Below, piece after piece: positions 37,828-47,956 of a DNA stretch of 64,000 bases; positions within the stretch are counted from its first letter, which is position 1; each line of letters opens with the position of its first letter. The stretch is taken from positions 1,471,001 to 1,535,000 of the forward strand of contig NZ_JACXXJ020000003.1 of NCBI RefSeq assembly GCF_014926405.1, given 5' to 3'. Below the pieces are notes generated by a model. The model made no database searches. It saw only the letters and a list, made by a program, of their open reading frames with translations, and had not been told where the DNA came from. Source of the DNA: Agrobacterium vitis (GTDB lineage Bacteria > Pseudomonadota > Alphaproteobacteria > Rhizobiales > Rhizobiaceae). A program made the position numbers and the translations under genes.

Positions 37828-40050
37828 ATGACGGGAACGGAACAGACCAGACTGCAGTATCTAAACAAAAGCGGTACCATGTATACGCCGCCGGCAGAGG
37901 GATTCGACGCCGTCGTTGGCCTTGTCTCGTCCATTCTCAGCATGCCCATCGCGCTGATTTGCCTTTTGGATGCGGAACAGGTCTGGTTCAAAGCCAAGCA
38001 TGGGCTCGATTTCGACCGCGCGGCTCGCAAGCATTCGTTCTGCGACTATGTCGTCACCTATCAAGAGCCACTCATTTTGTCCGACACCCTCCAGGACCGG
38101 CGGTTCAGAAACAATGCCATCATGAAGGGGGCTCTCGGAATTCGCTTTTATGCCGGCGTTCCCTTGATCGAAAACGGCATTTGTCTCGGCAGTCTTTGCG
38201 TCATGGACCGGGAAGTGCGCGGATTTGAGGATGAGGATTTGAGGCGACTTGAGGGCTTTGCCACCATCGTTCTCGGGCTCCTGCGGGAACACCGTCAGGC
38301 ATCGATCCTAAGGGAACAACAGCGCGAACTGCGTATCCGTCAAGCCCGGTTCGAGCAGACGGAACGATCGGCCAAAGTCGGAGGCTTCGAAATGGATTTG
38401 CTGACAGGCAAGTTCATCTGGTCCGATCAGATCTATCGAACCGTTGGGCTTCCCATTGGCATGCCTTTGACACGGAAAAAGGTGCTTGGCTGTTATGCGC
38501 CGGAAGAACGCGAGCACGTCGAGCGCCGGATCAAGGCTGCGATGGACGGAAACGGCGATGGCACCGATCGGGACTACCGAATCCTGACACCTGAGGGAGA
38601 GGAGCGTTGGGTTCATATCGTTAGCGACGTCGAGATGATCGATGGCGCGCCACGCCGCCTCTTTGGCATTTTGCAGGATGTCACCGAAAGATATCGGCAG
38701 GAACGCGGTCTCGTCCAAGCGGCGAACAGCGATGCCTTGACCGGCCTTGCCAATCGCGCCTGCTTTAAGGCGGCAATCGATCGTCAGATTAGTCAGGATC
38801 GTGCTGAGTTCGGGCTGTTACTGATTGATGTCGATCATCTCAAGGTCACCAACGACACGCTTGGCCATGGGGCAGGAGACGTTCTTCTCAAGGAGATCGC
38901 CAACCGTCTGGTTTCGCAAATGGGCAAAAAGGGAACTGTGTTTCGGGTTGGAGGAGATGAATTCGCGGCGGTGATCGAAAAGCCTGTCAGCAACCGCGGC
39001 ATGACCATGATCGCGCGCGGATTGATTCGGGCCGTCTCCGAACCGATGACCTTCAACGGTGTGACCATCAATCCCAAAATCACTTTGGGAGGAGCGATCT
39101 GCGACGGTTGTACCGATGCGGAGGTTCTCTGCCAGAATGCCGATTTCGCGCTCTATCACGCAAAGCAGACAGCCAAAGGCACATATGTTCATTTCGAACT
39201 CGGTCTGAGAACGAAGATTTCCCGCCGACTCGCTGTCACCAATGAAGTTGAGGAAGCACTGGCAGAAAATCGCCTGTTTCCTTACTACCAGCCCATCGTC
39301 CGAATTCAGACCGGCGAGATCGTCGGTGTCGAAGCGCTGGTGCGCATGCGTCTTGCCGACGGTAGTGTGAGGGCTGCGGGCGATTTCCACGAAGCCCTGA
39401 AAGACGCCAGCATTTCGCATCGAGTCACCAGCCTGATGCTGGAAAAAGTCGCAAATGATCTGCGCAATTGGTATGATAGCGGCCTCAAACCTCTCCGCGT
39501 CGGCATCAATATCAGCTCATCCGACTTCTCACGGGGCGATCTCGAAAGCCGTATCGCATCGGCATTCGCGCGCTATGCTTTGTCGCTCGACAGCTTGCGG
39601 CTCGAGGTGACCGAAAGCGTGTTCATGGAAGGAACAGAAGAGGCTGTCGCCGCTACGCTTCAGCGCCTGCGCAAGAAGGGGGCTTCGGTCGCACTTGATG
39701 ATTTCGGCACGGGCTACGCCTCGCTGACGCATCTACAGCGCCTGCCAGTCGATGTTATCAAGATCGACAAGAGCTTTATAGACACCATGCTGACAGATGC
39801 GTCTAGCGATGCAATCGTCGAACTCATGCTTGAACTGTCGAGGAAAATGGACTTGCGGGTTACGGCCGAAGGCGTCGAAACGATCGAACAGGCTATCCGG
39901 CTCGATGAACTGGGCTGTGCTTCCGGACAGGGATATCTTTATGCCCGACCAATGGATGCGTCTGCCATATACACTCTGGTTGCGACGACCGCCGGCAAGG
40001 AACATCAAGAGAGGCCGGCACTGCAAAAAGTTCGATGCTCGGTCTTTTAA
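37828..40050 (+). CDS. GAF-PAS-GGDEF-EAL cyclic-di-GMP turnover protein
   Basis: 740 residues, no membrane segment. GAF domain about 20-160 (SMPIALICLLDAEQVWFKAK, FCDYVVTYQEPLILSDTLQD, LGSLCVMD), PAS domain about 175-295 (GGFEMDLLTGKFIWSDQIYR), GGDEF domain with RVGGDEF (G375) and EAL domain with VEALVRMR (E502), DDFGTGYASL and KIDKSFI. Both catalytic motifs are intact. The cytoplasmic GAF and PAS suggest control by an internal signal. A TGCCAA-CCA-TTGGCA inverted repeat lies about 100 bp upstream at 37718-37732. It is probably monocistronic. Confidence 0.92.
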   Translation: MTGTEQTRLQYLNKSGTMYTPPAEGFDAVVGLVSSILSMPIALICLLDAEQVWFKAKHGLDFDRAARKHSFCDYVVTYQEPLILSDTLQDRRFRNNAIMKGALGIRFYAGVPLIENGICLGSLCVMDREVRGFEDEDLRRLEGFATIVLGLLREHRQASILREQQRELRIRQARFEQTERSAKVGGFEMDLLTGKFIWSDQIYRTVGLPIGMPLTRKKVLGCYAPEEREHVERRIKAAMDGNGDGTDRDYRILTPEGEERWVHIVSDVEMIDGAPRRLFGILQDVTERYRQERGLVQAANSDALTGLANRACFKAAIDRQISQDRAEFGLLLIDVDHLKVTNDTLGHGAGDVLLKEIANRLVSQMGKKGTVFRVGGDEFAAVIEKPVSNRGMTMIARGLIRAVSEPMTFNGVTINPKITLGGAICDGCTDAEVLCQNADFALYHAKQTAKGTYVHFELGLRTKISRRLAVTNEVEEALAENRLFPYYQPIVRIQTGEIVGVEALVRMRLADGSVRAAGDFHEALKDASISHRVTSLMLEKVANDLRNWYDSGLKPLRVGINISSSDFSRGDLESRIASAFARYALSLDSLRLEVTESVFMEGTEEAVAATLQRLRKKGASVALDDFGTGYASLTHLQRLPVDVIKIDKSFIDTMLTDASSDAIVELMLELSRKMDLRVTAEGVETIEQAIRLDELGCASGQGYLYARPMDASAIYTLVATTAGKEHQERPALQKVRCSVF

Positions 40051-40110
40051 AACAATAATTGGGTATTTCCGGACAAAGGGGTCGCCTCAACCTTTTGAAG
40101 GAGCCTTCAG

Positions 40111-40330
40111 ATGGGTGAAAGCTGGAAAGGTGTGGCCATTCCGAAACGACTGCAGATGCTGAGGTTTGTGTCGCAGAGTGAAACGAGTGCAGGCGATCTC
40201 ACCAAGAATGTGCCGCTGGATCAATCAGCGTCATCGCAGCATCTCGAAGCTGCACGCGGCCAACCTCATCGAAACGCGACGTGAGGCCCAGCAAATGTTC
40301 TACATATCCGCTAGGACAAGGTAAGGCGGC
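40111..40330 (+). pseudogene. ArsR-family regulator remnant
   Basis: An ATG at 40111 follows GAAGGAG. The frame reads IPKRLQMLRFVSQSETSAGD, then LTKNVPLDQSASSQHL, an ArsR winged-helix core. After a shift it continues SKLHAANLIETRREAQQMFY, the wing region. The second half is out of frame, so the protein is truncated. The following 300 bp to the chemoreceptor stop hold no recognised gene. Confidence 0.5.
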
Positions 40331-40650
40331 GACTGGCTACGATCAGCAATTTGCGTGACCCCTTCATACCCGAGACCAACGGAGTCTGCAGAGCCGCCAT
40401 CTGCCTGTCACTTGCTGACGGCGCGCCATTTCACAGCCTCGTTTCCTATGTTTCCAACGGAAAGATGACTGAGCAAAGCGACATCTGATCGAGCAGCCGT
40501 TATTTTCGGCTGTGTAAGGCCATCGGATTGCTCGGCTTCCGATAACTGATCCAGTAATTCAGGGAATGAAACGTGTAAGGCGTTGTAGACTCTCGTATTG
40601 GATGACAGCGAATCTCATGCGCAATGCACTCCGCGTGCTCCTATCGGCGG
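40331..40650. other. intergenic, no gene seen
   Basis: About 320 bp between the ArsR remnant and the chemoreceptor stop. No frame with recognisable content, and no strong hairpin. Confidence 0.4.
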
Positions 40651-42421
40651 CTAAAATTCCTCCCAGCTGGCTTCGACGGCGAGTGCGCCGCCTCCGCGGC
40701 TTGACACCCGCACGACCGACGGCCGCGTCGCAGGTTTGATGACAGCTGGAGCGCTTTTTTTCTTAGGTGGCGAGTCAACGCCGTCGAAACGGAACTGCTC
40801 AAGCAGGTCGAACAGCGCTTGCGCCTCTCCAGCCAACCCATGACTTGCCGCCGTCTGTTGCTCGACCATCGCAGCATTCTGCTGCGTCCCTTGATCCACG
40901 GTATTGACGGCCTGGTTGATTTCACCAAGGGCAATCGCCTGTTCTTTTGAGGCATCGACGATGGCGGAGATATCGGTATTGATATCGGCCACGTGCGATG
41001 CAATCTCCTGTAAGGCGGATCCTGCTTTAGTAACAAGCGAAACACCATTTGCGACATGTGCGCTGGATGCGGTGATCAGGACTTTGATCTCCTTGGCCGC
41101 CTTAGCCGAGCGTTGTGCAAGCTCCCGCACTTCCTGCGCAACAACGGCAAAGCCTTTGCCGGCGTCGCCGGCACGAGCGGCCTCGACGCCAGCATTCAGC
41201 GCCAGAAGATTGGTCTGAAAGGCAATTTCATCGATAACGCCGATGATGTTTGAAATTGCACGAGACGATTCCTCGATCTGGTCCATCGCCTGGATGGCTT
41301 CGGTTACCACCTGTCCGGAACGCTGGGCGTGAGTTTTTGTCCGATCGACCAGACGGCCAGCTTCTTCGGCGCGGCGACTGGAATCCTTCACCGTTGTTGT
41401 GATTTCTTCGAGGGCTGCGGCGGTCTCTTCAACCGAGGCAGCCTGCTGCTCGGTACGCTTGGCAAGGTCGTCCGCAGAGGTCTTGATCTCATTCGATCCG
41501 GCCGTTATGGCACGAGCGTTGTCGGCCACACTCGCCATTGCCATACGCAGTTTGCGCGAGGCACTGTTGAAGTCTAGCCGCAACCGATCCAGAGCCGGGA
41601 TGAACGGTGAGGGCAGTTCGCGGGAAAGATCGCCCTCCGACAGCGCATTGAGATTGGCAGCTAAATCCTCGACATTGTTCACGCGGCCTGTGACGTCAGT
41701 CGCAAACTTGACCACCTTGAAGATTTTACCATCGGGATCGAAGATAGGATTGTAGGATGCCTGAATGAAGACACTTTGACCAGACTTGCCGATGCGCCTG
41801 AATTCGTCAGTGACAAATTCTCCGGTAGACAGCCTTTTCCAAAAGTCGACGTAGTCGGCCGAGGCGGCGTAGCTCTTTTCGACGAATATCCTGTGGTGCC
41901 GGCCGACAATCTCCGAAAGCGCATATCCGAGCGTCTGCAAAAAAATTCTCGTTCGCGGTAAGGATGGTTCCGTCAGGTGCGAATTCAATGGTGGCCTGGG
42001 CACGGGAGATGGCATCGAGTTTTGCGGCACTTTCAATCGCATTCAGTTTGCTCTGTGTAATATCACTGGCGACCTTGACGATGCGCACCACTTTACCGCT
42101 TCGGTCTTTGATCGGATTATAGTTTCCGCGGATGTAGATCTCTTTGCCGGATTTGCTGATCCGTTTGAAATCGCTGATCTGGAAGTCGCCACCGCGCAAC
42201 GTTTCCCAGAATGCGACGTAAGCTGAGGATTTGGCATATCCCGCATCGACAAAGATCTGATGATGTTTGCCGATGAGCTCCGCTTCCGAATACCCCATCA
42301 AATCGCAGAAGTTTTTGTTGGCTTTGAGGACACTTCCAGTGGGGTCGAATTCAATAATCGCCATCGAACTATCAAGCGCGCGTACGAGCTGGCCAGCTTT
42401 GCCTGAGAGAAACGACAGCAT
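40651..42421 (-). pseudogene. PAS chemoreceptor with a single-base frameshift in a T7 run
   Basis: From ATG 42421 (after GGGGAG, 7 bp) the first frame encodes a PAS domain (SSMAIIEFDPTGSVLKANKN..) and the start of a second, up to [10 protein letters not shown] run of seven T (A at 41939-41945 on the plus strand) then shifts frame. With six T the text would read [20 protein letters not shown] and continue without a break through the PAS end, the MCP signalling tip [20 protein letters not shown] and the C-terminal ASWEEF. Apart from this base the gene is intact and about 590 codons long, with no membrane segment. It may be a sequencing error, a recent mutation, or slippage-based phase variation. 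It is divergent from the LuxR-type gene. Confidence 0.85.
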
Positions 42422-42504
42422 AACGACACTCCCCAATCCAGCACAAACCGCGCCTTAATCCGAATCTAGGGGAGAAAGATTAATTTTATCGAAACTCTTA
42501 GAGA

Positions 42505-43395
42505 ATGAACAATATCACGCAATCCAACGGTGGGGCGAAACGGTTCTCGCGCGAGATCGACGGGCACGGGTGGGCAAGGCACATAAACCTACCGAATCGT
42601 TTTGAGAAGACATATCTAAGAGAACGCGCCGATTCCGGCAGCTATAATTGGATCAGTCGTCTCATGCGTTCTAGTCGAAGTAATAACCGGGACAATGCCG
42701 ATGACATCATCGACTTGCGCTCGCTGCCGCAGTTTCGGCCAATCCGCGACAACGCGTTCGTGGATCGACTGCGCAATGCAGTGCCCTTTGACCATGTCAG
42801 CGTCAGCGGGCTCGATCTCGACGGGTACCGTCTGGGAGAAACCACCTTTCACCTCGAGTCGGACGTGCCGCCCGCACTGGCTGAGACGTATCTTTCCGAC
42901 AAGCTCTACGAAGCTGATCCGCTTTTGCGCTATGTTATAGAAACTCAATGCGTCGCGTTAGAGAGCCTCGTTTACCCAAAGCGGAAAGTGCCCGTGCGAT
43001 TCAGACAATTGGCCGAAAACTTTTCGATCCGAAACCGGACAGTGTTTCCAGTCAAACGAAACGGTTTGGTGTGCGCGTCAGTTGGGTTCATGCGCCGCGA
43101 GCCTTTCACAGAAGACGAAATCGAGTTTCTTCGGCAGATTGCGCGTCCTCTGTACACGTCGGTCGTTGGCCCCCTGGTGGAACGGTTCGCAGCCGAGAGT
43201 TCAAAGTTAACGGAAGGGGAGATCATCTGCTTGCGCTTGGCCGCCGAAGGAATGACGACAGCAGAAATTGCTGAGGGCAGTAAATTCCAGGCGGCGACTG
43301 TCGATAGCTACCTGAAGTTAGCTACAAAAAAACTTGGTTGCAAAAATCGGGCTCATGCTCTTGTAGAAGCTGTCCGGCGCGAACTCATAGATTGA
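42505..43395 (+). CDS. LuxR-family regulator with an autoinducer-binding-like domain
   Basis: 296 residues at most. An N-terminal extension (1-55) is followed by an autoinducer-binding-like domain (about 65-215; YLSDKLYEADPLLRYVIETQ contains the usual Asp-Pro pair) and a LuxR helix-turn-helix at about 235-290 (KLTEGEIICLRLAAEGMTTA, EIAEGSKFQAATVDSYLKLA). No luxI-type synthase is in the window, so it would be a LuxR solo. Starts at 42505 or 42664 are possible. It is 84 bp from the divergent chemoreceptor and may control it. Confidence 0.8.
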   Translation: MNNITQSNGGAKRFSREIDGHGWARHINLPNRFEKTYLRERADSGSYNWISRLMRSSRSNNRDNADDIIDLRSLPQFRPIRDNAFVDRLRNAVPFDHVSVSGLDLDGYRLGETTFHLESDVPPALAETYLSDKLYEADPLLRYVIETQCVALESLVYPKRKVPVRFRQLAENFSIRNRTVFPVKRNGLVCASVGFMRREPFTEDEIEFLRQIARPLYTSVVGPLVERFAAESSKLTEGEIICLRLAAEGMTTAEIAEGSKFQAATVDSYLKLATKKLGCKNRAHALVEAVRRELID

Positions 43396-43899
43396 GCATG
43401 GGAAAGTCGTTCGATAAGAGCGAATTTTGCTGAGGTGCATGCTCCATGGCGGCTCTTCGATGGTTCGGCGTTCTGAAATCGCTTTCGTCACCGCTGAAGT
43501 CCTTCCGACCCCGCCGACACTGGTTCGCTCCTGTTAAGTTGGATCGCTTCGGTGAAGCTCGAAAGCTGACGCTGAAAAAAGCCTCGCTCCGGACGCACTT
43601 ACGTTGCCGACGCCTTGACCGCGATAGTAAGGAGCCTTGCTCCAGAAATGGTGCAAAAGTGGATGCCGATGTTGCCGGTCACCCAGCGCAGGACGAGCGG
43701 CAGATTGTAGTACGAGGCGCCGTGCACGGGGGCTTTTAAGTGCGGACCATTTGTCCCTGCTTTTAACCGCTGCGGACAGATCGAGCTCGACAGAGGGTTG
43801 GCCCACCTCTTGCTTTCGCATGACAGCCATGCCTCTTTCCAATAAGACTTTCTGCAAATATTTTAGGGCAACTGGGCCGCTGCTGACGAGGAAAACGCA
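43396..43899. other. about 500 bp without a recognised gene
   Basis: Open frames on both strands overlap here, but none has a recognisable domain or ribosome site. One plus-strand piece (LAPEMVQKWMPMLPVTQRRT) looks coding but could not be assigned. It is probably degraded sequence. Confidence 0.35.
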
Positions 43900-44146
43900 A
43901 TTGAATGAGGGTTCAGACTATCCCGACGACTTGAAGTTTCTTGGAGTGGATAGCCTCCGGTTTCTCGACCGGCTTGGGACAGAGACATCGTCGCTGTCCG
44001 ATGCCGACGCGATCCTGGCCACCACGACGCGTCTGGTCGGGAAATATCTCAGCCTTTCGGTGTGCGCGTATGCCGACATGGACGAGGACGCGGATGGTTT
44101 CACGATCCGCGGGGACTGGGCCGCTCCGGGATCGACTAGCATAGTA
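43900..44146 (+). pseudogene. GAF-domain fragment of a probable HWE sensor kinase, truncated by Tn3
   Basis: The open stretch reads DSLRFLDRLGTETSSLSDAD, AILATTTRLVGKYLSLSVCA, YADMDEDADGFTIRGDW and APGSTSIVG, which matches the GAF sensor that opens many alphaproteobacterial PAS/GAF HWE kinases. It stops at the left end of the Tn3-type transposon, and no continuation was found beyond the right end. The rest of the kinase is therefore missing from this window. Confidence 0.6.
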
Positions 44147-44202
44147 GGCTTCACGACACGAAAGTGGCGAATCTGTCCGACTTTTAAGAACGTATCCGGA
44201 AC

Positions 44203-44784
44203 TCAGGTTGGTTTGACCGTGGATGTCGTTGCTTTTTCGGCCTTGAGAGCTTCGTAGAGGGCGGTTTTCCCGATTTTCACGCGGGCCGCGGCTTCCCGGA
44301 CGTTCAAACCGACCGCCAGATGCTGGCGGGCTTTGGCAAGTTTGTCCGGGGTTACGACGACTTGTCGGCCACCGCGTCGGCCGCGTTCCTCTGCGGCTTG
44401 CAGACCGGCACGTGTTCGTTCCCGGATCAGATCGCGCTCGAACTGTGCCAGCGCGCCGAACAGGTGGAAGACCAGGCGACCGCCGGATGTCGTGGTGTCG
44501 ATGTTTTCGGTGATGGATCGGAAGCCGACGCCTTTGGCCTCCAGTTCGGTGATGATCTCGATGAGGTGCTTCATCAACCGGCCGAGGCGGTCGAGCTTCC
44601 AGACTGTGAGCGTGTCGCCGTCGCGAACGTAGCGGATCGCCTCCGCCAATCCGAGTCGGTCAGTCTTCGTGCCGGATGCCTTATCCTCGAACAGCCTTTC
44701 ACAACCTGCTTTGCGCAAAGCGTCGAGTTGCAGGGCGGTGTCCTGGTCGCCGGTGGAGACCCTTGCATAGCCGATAGCGGTCAT
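44203..44784 (-). CDS. tnpR: serine recombinase, transposon resolvase
   Basis: 193 residues. Catalytic start MTAIGYARVSTGDQDTALQL with Ser10, arginine block DKASGTKTDRLGLAEAIRYV, LVVWKLDRLGR-like TVWKLDRLGRLMKHLIEI, and FHLFGALAQFERDLIRERT. A C-terminal helix-turn-helix (NVREAAARVKIGKTALYEAL) binds DNA. Resolvases separate cointegrates at a res site. It is divergent from tnpA, with the probable res region between them. Confidence 0.95.
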   Translation of the reverse strand: MTAIGYARVSTGDQDTALQLDALRKAGCERLFEDKASGTKTDRLGLAEAIRYVRDGDTLTVWKLDRLGRLMKHLIEIITELEAKGVGFRSITENIDTTTSGGRLVFHLFGALAQFERDLIRERTRAGLQAAEERGRRGGRQVVVTPDKLAKARQHLAVGLNVREAAARVKIGKTALYEALKAEKATTSTVKPT

Positions 44785-44789
44785 GAGAC

Positions 44790-44880
44790 GTGGTTTGTCC
44801 GATTTGCCGTTTCATGACAAGGTTTGCGGACAAGAACTGTGGATGCCGCGAAACGTTCGTTTGTCGGACACGCATTTTCC
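44790..44880. promoter_or_regulatory. probable res site and divergent promoter region
   Basis: The 137-bp gap between tnpR and tnpA contains several related short words (TTTGTCCGATTT at about 44795, TTGCGGACAAG at about 44823, TTTGTCGGACACG at about 44860) in both orientations, as expected for resolvase subsites. Exact subsite limits were not determined. Confidence 0.45.
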
Positions 44881-44921
44881 GTTTCGCTGCACTCTCCGCG
44901 GCGAAACGGGAAGATCAGAGA

Positions 44922-47888
44922 ATGGTGCGAAGAGCATTACTGAGCGAGGCATGGTGGCAACAGGCGACGATCATCCCGGATAACGAAAGGGAGATCGCCA
45001 AACATTACACGCTGGATCGATCGGATCTCGACCTGATCATGCGACAGAACAAGGCCTCGAACAGACTGGGCCTCGCCTGTGTTCTGGCCACGCTACGATA
45101 CCCTGGCCGACCGCTTGCGGATGGCGAGGTCCTGCCGGCTGGCGTCTTACGATTTCTGGCGCGGCAGATCGGCGTCGATCACCATGAGATCGAACGTTAT
45201 TTCGAGCGCCCACAGACGCGGCGCGAGCATCTGGCCCTGCTTTTCGACAGAATGCAGATGCGTCCGTTTGTGCCTTCGGACGTGCGGGCACTCACAGGCT
45301 GGCTGACACCTGCCGCACAAACCCTGCGCCACGCCGATGTATTGGCGGATATGGTCGTGGAAGAACTGCGACGCAGGAGAATTCTCTTGCCAGCGCGGCC
45401 AGCGCTCGAAGCCATCATTCATGTGGCGATCAGGCGCGGCATTCGTATTGCTCATCGGGCCTTGGCCGGCGGGATCTCAGAAGGCCAAAAGCTCGATCTG
45501 GACAAGCTTCTCGATCCGCGTGAGGGGACAAGCGTGACTATTCTTGCCTGGGCGAGAACGCCAGCATTGTCGCCAGCCGCCGTCAACCTCGACAGAATTG
45601 CCGAGCGCATTCGCTTTCTCCGGTCTCTGAACCTGCCGACGACGTTGATGGATCGCATTCCGGCCAAGGTCTTTGACGAATTTGCTGCAGAGGGGACGCG
45701 AATGAGCGCGCAGCATCTGCGCGACCTTAACACCGAACGCCGACATGCTGTCCTGGCTGCAACAGTGCTCCACCTTTCCCGCCATCTCACCGATTGCGCG
45801 ATCGACATGTTCAAGAAACTCATGGGCATCCTGACGCGGCGAGCCAATAACCAGGCGGCTGCTCGCGTCACCCGATCCGTTCGGGAAGTGCAGACGCCGT
45901 TGAAGGACGTTTCAAAAGTCTGCCATGCGATCATCAAGGCCAGAGAGAAGGGTGAGGACATGGCCAAAGCGCTTGATCTGGTCATCCAATGGCCAGCTTT
46001 TACAACCAGTGTCCAGGCGGTCGATACGCTGATCGCGCCGGATGTTATCGACGGTAAAATCGAAATGCTCCAGCGCTATCCGACGATCAGGAAACTGGCG
46101 CCACAGTTTCTCTCCACTCTCGTGTTCCGCGGTCACGCAGTGGCGGCGAACCTCTTGCGGGCGCTATCCGTGGTCGCGGGTCTATATCGTACGGGCAAAA
46201 GGACCATACCCGACAAGGCACCGATCTCCTTTGCGCCGAAGGGCTGGATGCCTCTCATACTCAAAGATGGAAAGATTGATCGCAGGGCTTATGAGCTTTG
46301 CCTGTTCAGCGAATTGAAGCGCCGGCTCGATGCGGGCGATGTCTGGGTGGAAGGAGCCAAACGCTTCCAGTCTTTCGAAAGCTTTCTCATTCCCACGCCG
46401 ACATTCGAGCTGATGCGTGAGGAAGGACCGCTTCCAATCGCCGTTGATACCGATGTCGAGACGTATCTTCGCCAACAGCGCCAGCTGCTGAACGATGGAC
46501 TGGCTGACCTCTCGCGTCTGGCCGCAGCCGGCGAGCTCGACGATGTAGAACTGACCGGGGCGGGGTTTAGCGTCACGCCGCACAAGGCTATGTTTCCGGA
46601 CATCGCCAAGTCGCTGAAGCTAAAGGTGGAAAGCCGTCTGCCTGCGATCCGCATCACTGACCTTTTGCTCGAGGTTGACGCCCGAACGGAATTTTCGAAC
46701 GCCTTTACCCATTTGCGCAGCGGTCGGACGGCCGACAACAAGCTTGCGCTCCTCACCGCCATCCTGGCGGACGGGATCAATCTCGGTCTCACGAGAATGG
46801 CGGACGTTTCCCCCGGCATTACGATGCGCCAACTCGCCTGGGCGCACGACTGGCATATTCGCGAGGAAGGTTACACGGCCGCGCACGCCATTCTCGTCAA
46901 CGCCCAGAGGCAATTGCCTCTGGCAAGCTTGTGGGGCGATGGAACAACGTCATCCTCCGATGGCCAGTATTTTCCGGCGGGCGGACACGCCGAGGCGATC
47001 GGCGACCTCAACGGCCGCTATGGTCCCAACCCCGGCGCCAAATTCTACCGGTTCACCTCTGACCAGTACGGCGCTTTCTACATCATCGCCATGAATGCCA
47101 ATGCGAGCGAAGCCATCTATGTCCTCGATGGACTGCTCTATCATGGCAGCGATCTCGCCATCGGAACCCACTATGTCGATACCGGCGGGGTAAGCGATAT
47201 GAGCTTCGCCCTTTGCCATCTCGTTGGTTTCCAGATTGTGCCTCGGCTGCGCGGTCTCAAGGATCGCAAGCTCTATCTTTTCCCGCGCGACGCGCCTCCC
47301 GAAAACCTGGCGCCGCTCGTTGGCGAGCACATCAACGTCGAGCGGATCAAGGCAAACTGGAACGACATCCTGCGGCTGGTCACGACGATCCGTTCCGGGC
47401 AGGTTCGGCCTTCGACCCTGTTGGCAAAGCTGTCCGCATTCCCACGCCAGAACGGACTGGCGTTGGCGCTACGCGATCTCGGTCGCATCAATCGGTCCAT
47501 CTTTCTGCCCCAGTGGTGGCAGAACCCCGAAATGCGCAGGAACGCGACGGCCGGCCTCAACAAGAGCGAATCCCAGAACACCTTGGCCCGCGCACTGTTC
47601 TTCAATCGCCTCGGAGAATTGCGCGACCGGACTTTCGAGAGCCAGTTCTACCGAGCATCTGGACTGAACCTGCTAATCAACGCCATCGTCTACTGGAACA
47701 CACTCTATCTTGAACCGGCGTTCGCCGAGCTCAACCGAGATGGCATTCCCACGCCGCTTGACATCATCAAACACATTACCCCACTCGGCTGGCAGCACAT
47801 CAGTCTCACCGGCGATTACATCTGGACCCCAACAGACGGCGTTGATCTCAGGCCATTGCGGCGCGAAACATCTATCCTCGCAGCGTGA
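44922..47888 (+). CDS. tnpA: Tn3-family transposase
   Basis: 988 residues from ATG 44922, the usual length of about 1000; an upstream extension of 44 codons is possible but lies in the res region. It starts MVRRALLSEAWWQQATIIPD, has the family's TnpA N-terminal domain and a C-terminal DDE domain with WGDGTTSSSDGQYFPAGG (first Asp), KFYRFTSDQYGAFYIIAMNA and, near the end, RALFFNRLGELRDRTFESQF with LNLLINAIVYWNTLYLEPAF. All blocks are in one frame, so the transposon may still be mobile. Confidence 0.95.
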   Translation: MVRRALLSEAWWQQATIIPDNEREIAKHYTLDRSDLDLIMRQNKASNRLGLACVLATLRYPGRPLADGEVLPAGVLRFLARQIGVDHHEIERYFERPQTRREHLALLFDRMQMRPFVPSDVRALTGWLTPAAQTLRHADVLADMVVEELRRRRILLPARPALEAIIHVAIRRGIRIAHRALAGGISEGQKLDLDKLLDPREGTSVTILAWARTPALSPAAVNLDRIAERIRFLRSLNLPTTLMDRIPAKVFDEFAAEGTRMSAQHLRDLNTERRHAVLAATVLHLSRHLTDCAIDMFKKLMGILTRRANNQAAARVTRSVREVQTPLKDVSKVCHAIIKAREKGEDMAKALDLVIQWPAFTTSVQAVDTLIAPDVIDGKIEMLQRYPTIRKLAPQFLSTLVFRGHAVAANLLRALSVVAGLYRTGKRTIPDKAPISFAPKGWMPLILKDGKIDRRAYELCLFSELKRRLDAGDVWVEGAKRFQSFESFLIPTPTFELMREEGPLPIAVDTDVETYLRQQRQLLNDGLADLSRLAAAGELDDVELTGAGFSVTPHKAMFPDIAKSLKLKVESRLPAIRITDLLLEVDARTEFSNAFTHLRSGRTADNKLALLTAILADGINLGLTRMADVSPGITMRQLAWAHDWHIREEGYTAAHAILVNAQRQLPLASLWGDGTTSSSDGQYFPAGGHAEAIGDLNGRYGPNPGAKFYRFTSDQYGAFYIIAMNANASEAIYVLDGLLYHGSDLAIGTHYVDTGGVSDMSFALCHLVGFQIVPRLRGLKDRKLYLFPRDAPPENLAPLVGEHINVERIKANWNDILRLVTTIRSGQVRPSTLLAKLSAFPRQNGLALALRDLGRINRSIFLPQWWQNPEMRRNATAGLNKSESQNTLARALFFNRLGELRDRTFESQFYRASGLNLLINAIVYWNTLYLEPAFAELNRDGIPTPLDIIKHITPLGWQHISLTGDYIWTPTDGVDLRPLRRETSILAA

Positions 47889-47956
47889 TCACCATACGTT
47901 CTCAAAAGTCGGACAGATCCAACACTTTCGTGTCGTGACGCCTAAAGGATCCGATC

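Larger units (their letters stand above)
44147..47942 (+). mobile_element. Tn3-family transposon (tnpR, tnpA, no cargo)
   Basis: Long terminal inverted repeats of about 45 bp with four mismatches: 44151-44195 begins TCACGACACGAAAGTG and ends AGAACGTAT, and 47894-47938 is its complement. GGC lies just outside both. It carries only the resolvase and transposase genes, transcribed divergently. The five bases outside the ends (tagta and taaag) do not match, so the original 5-bp duplication is lost, consistent with a later deletion or recombination between copies. The left flank is a cut kinase gene and the right end lies only a few bases before the ribosome site of the next gene. Confidence 0.88.

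Noticed and set aside
40651..42042. 463-codon frame as a separate short chemoreceptor
   Set aside because: Its first ~30 residues are out-of-frame text of the first PAS linker. Removing one T merges it with the preceding frame into a normal receptor.
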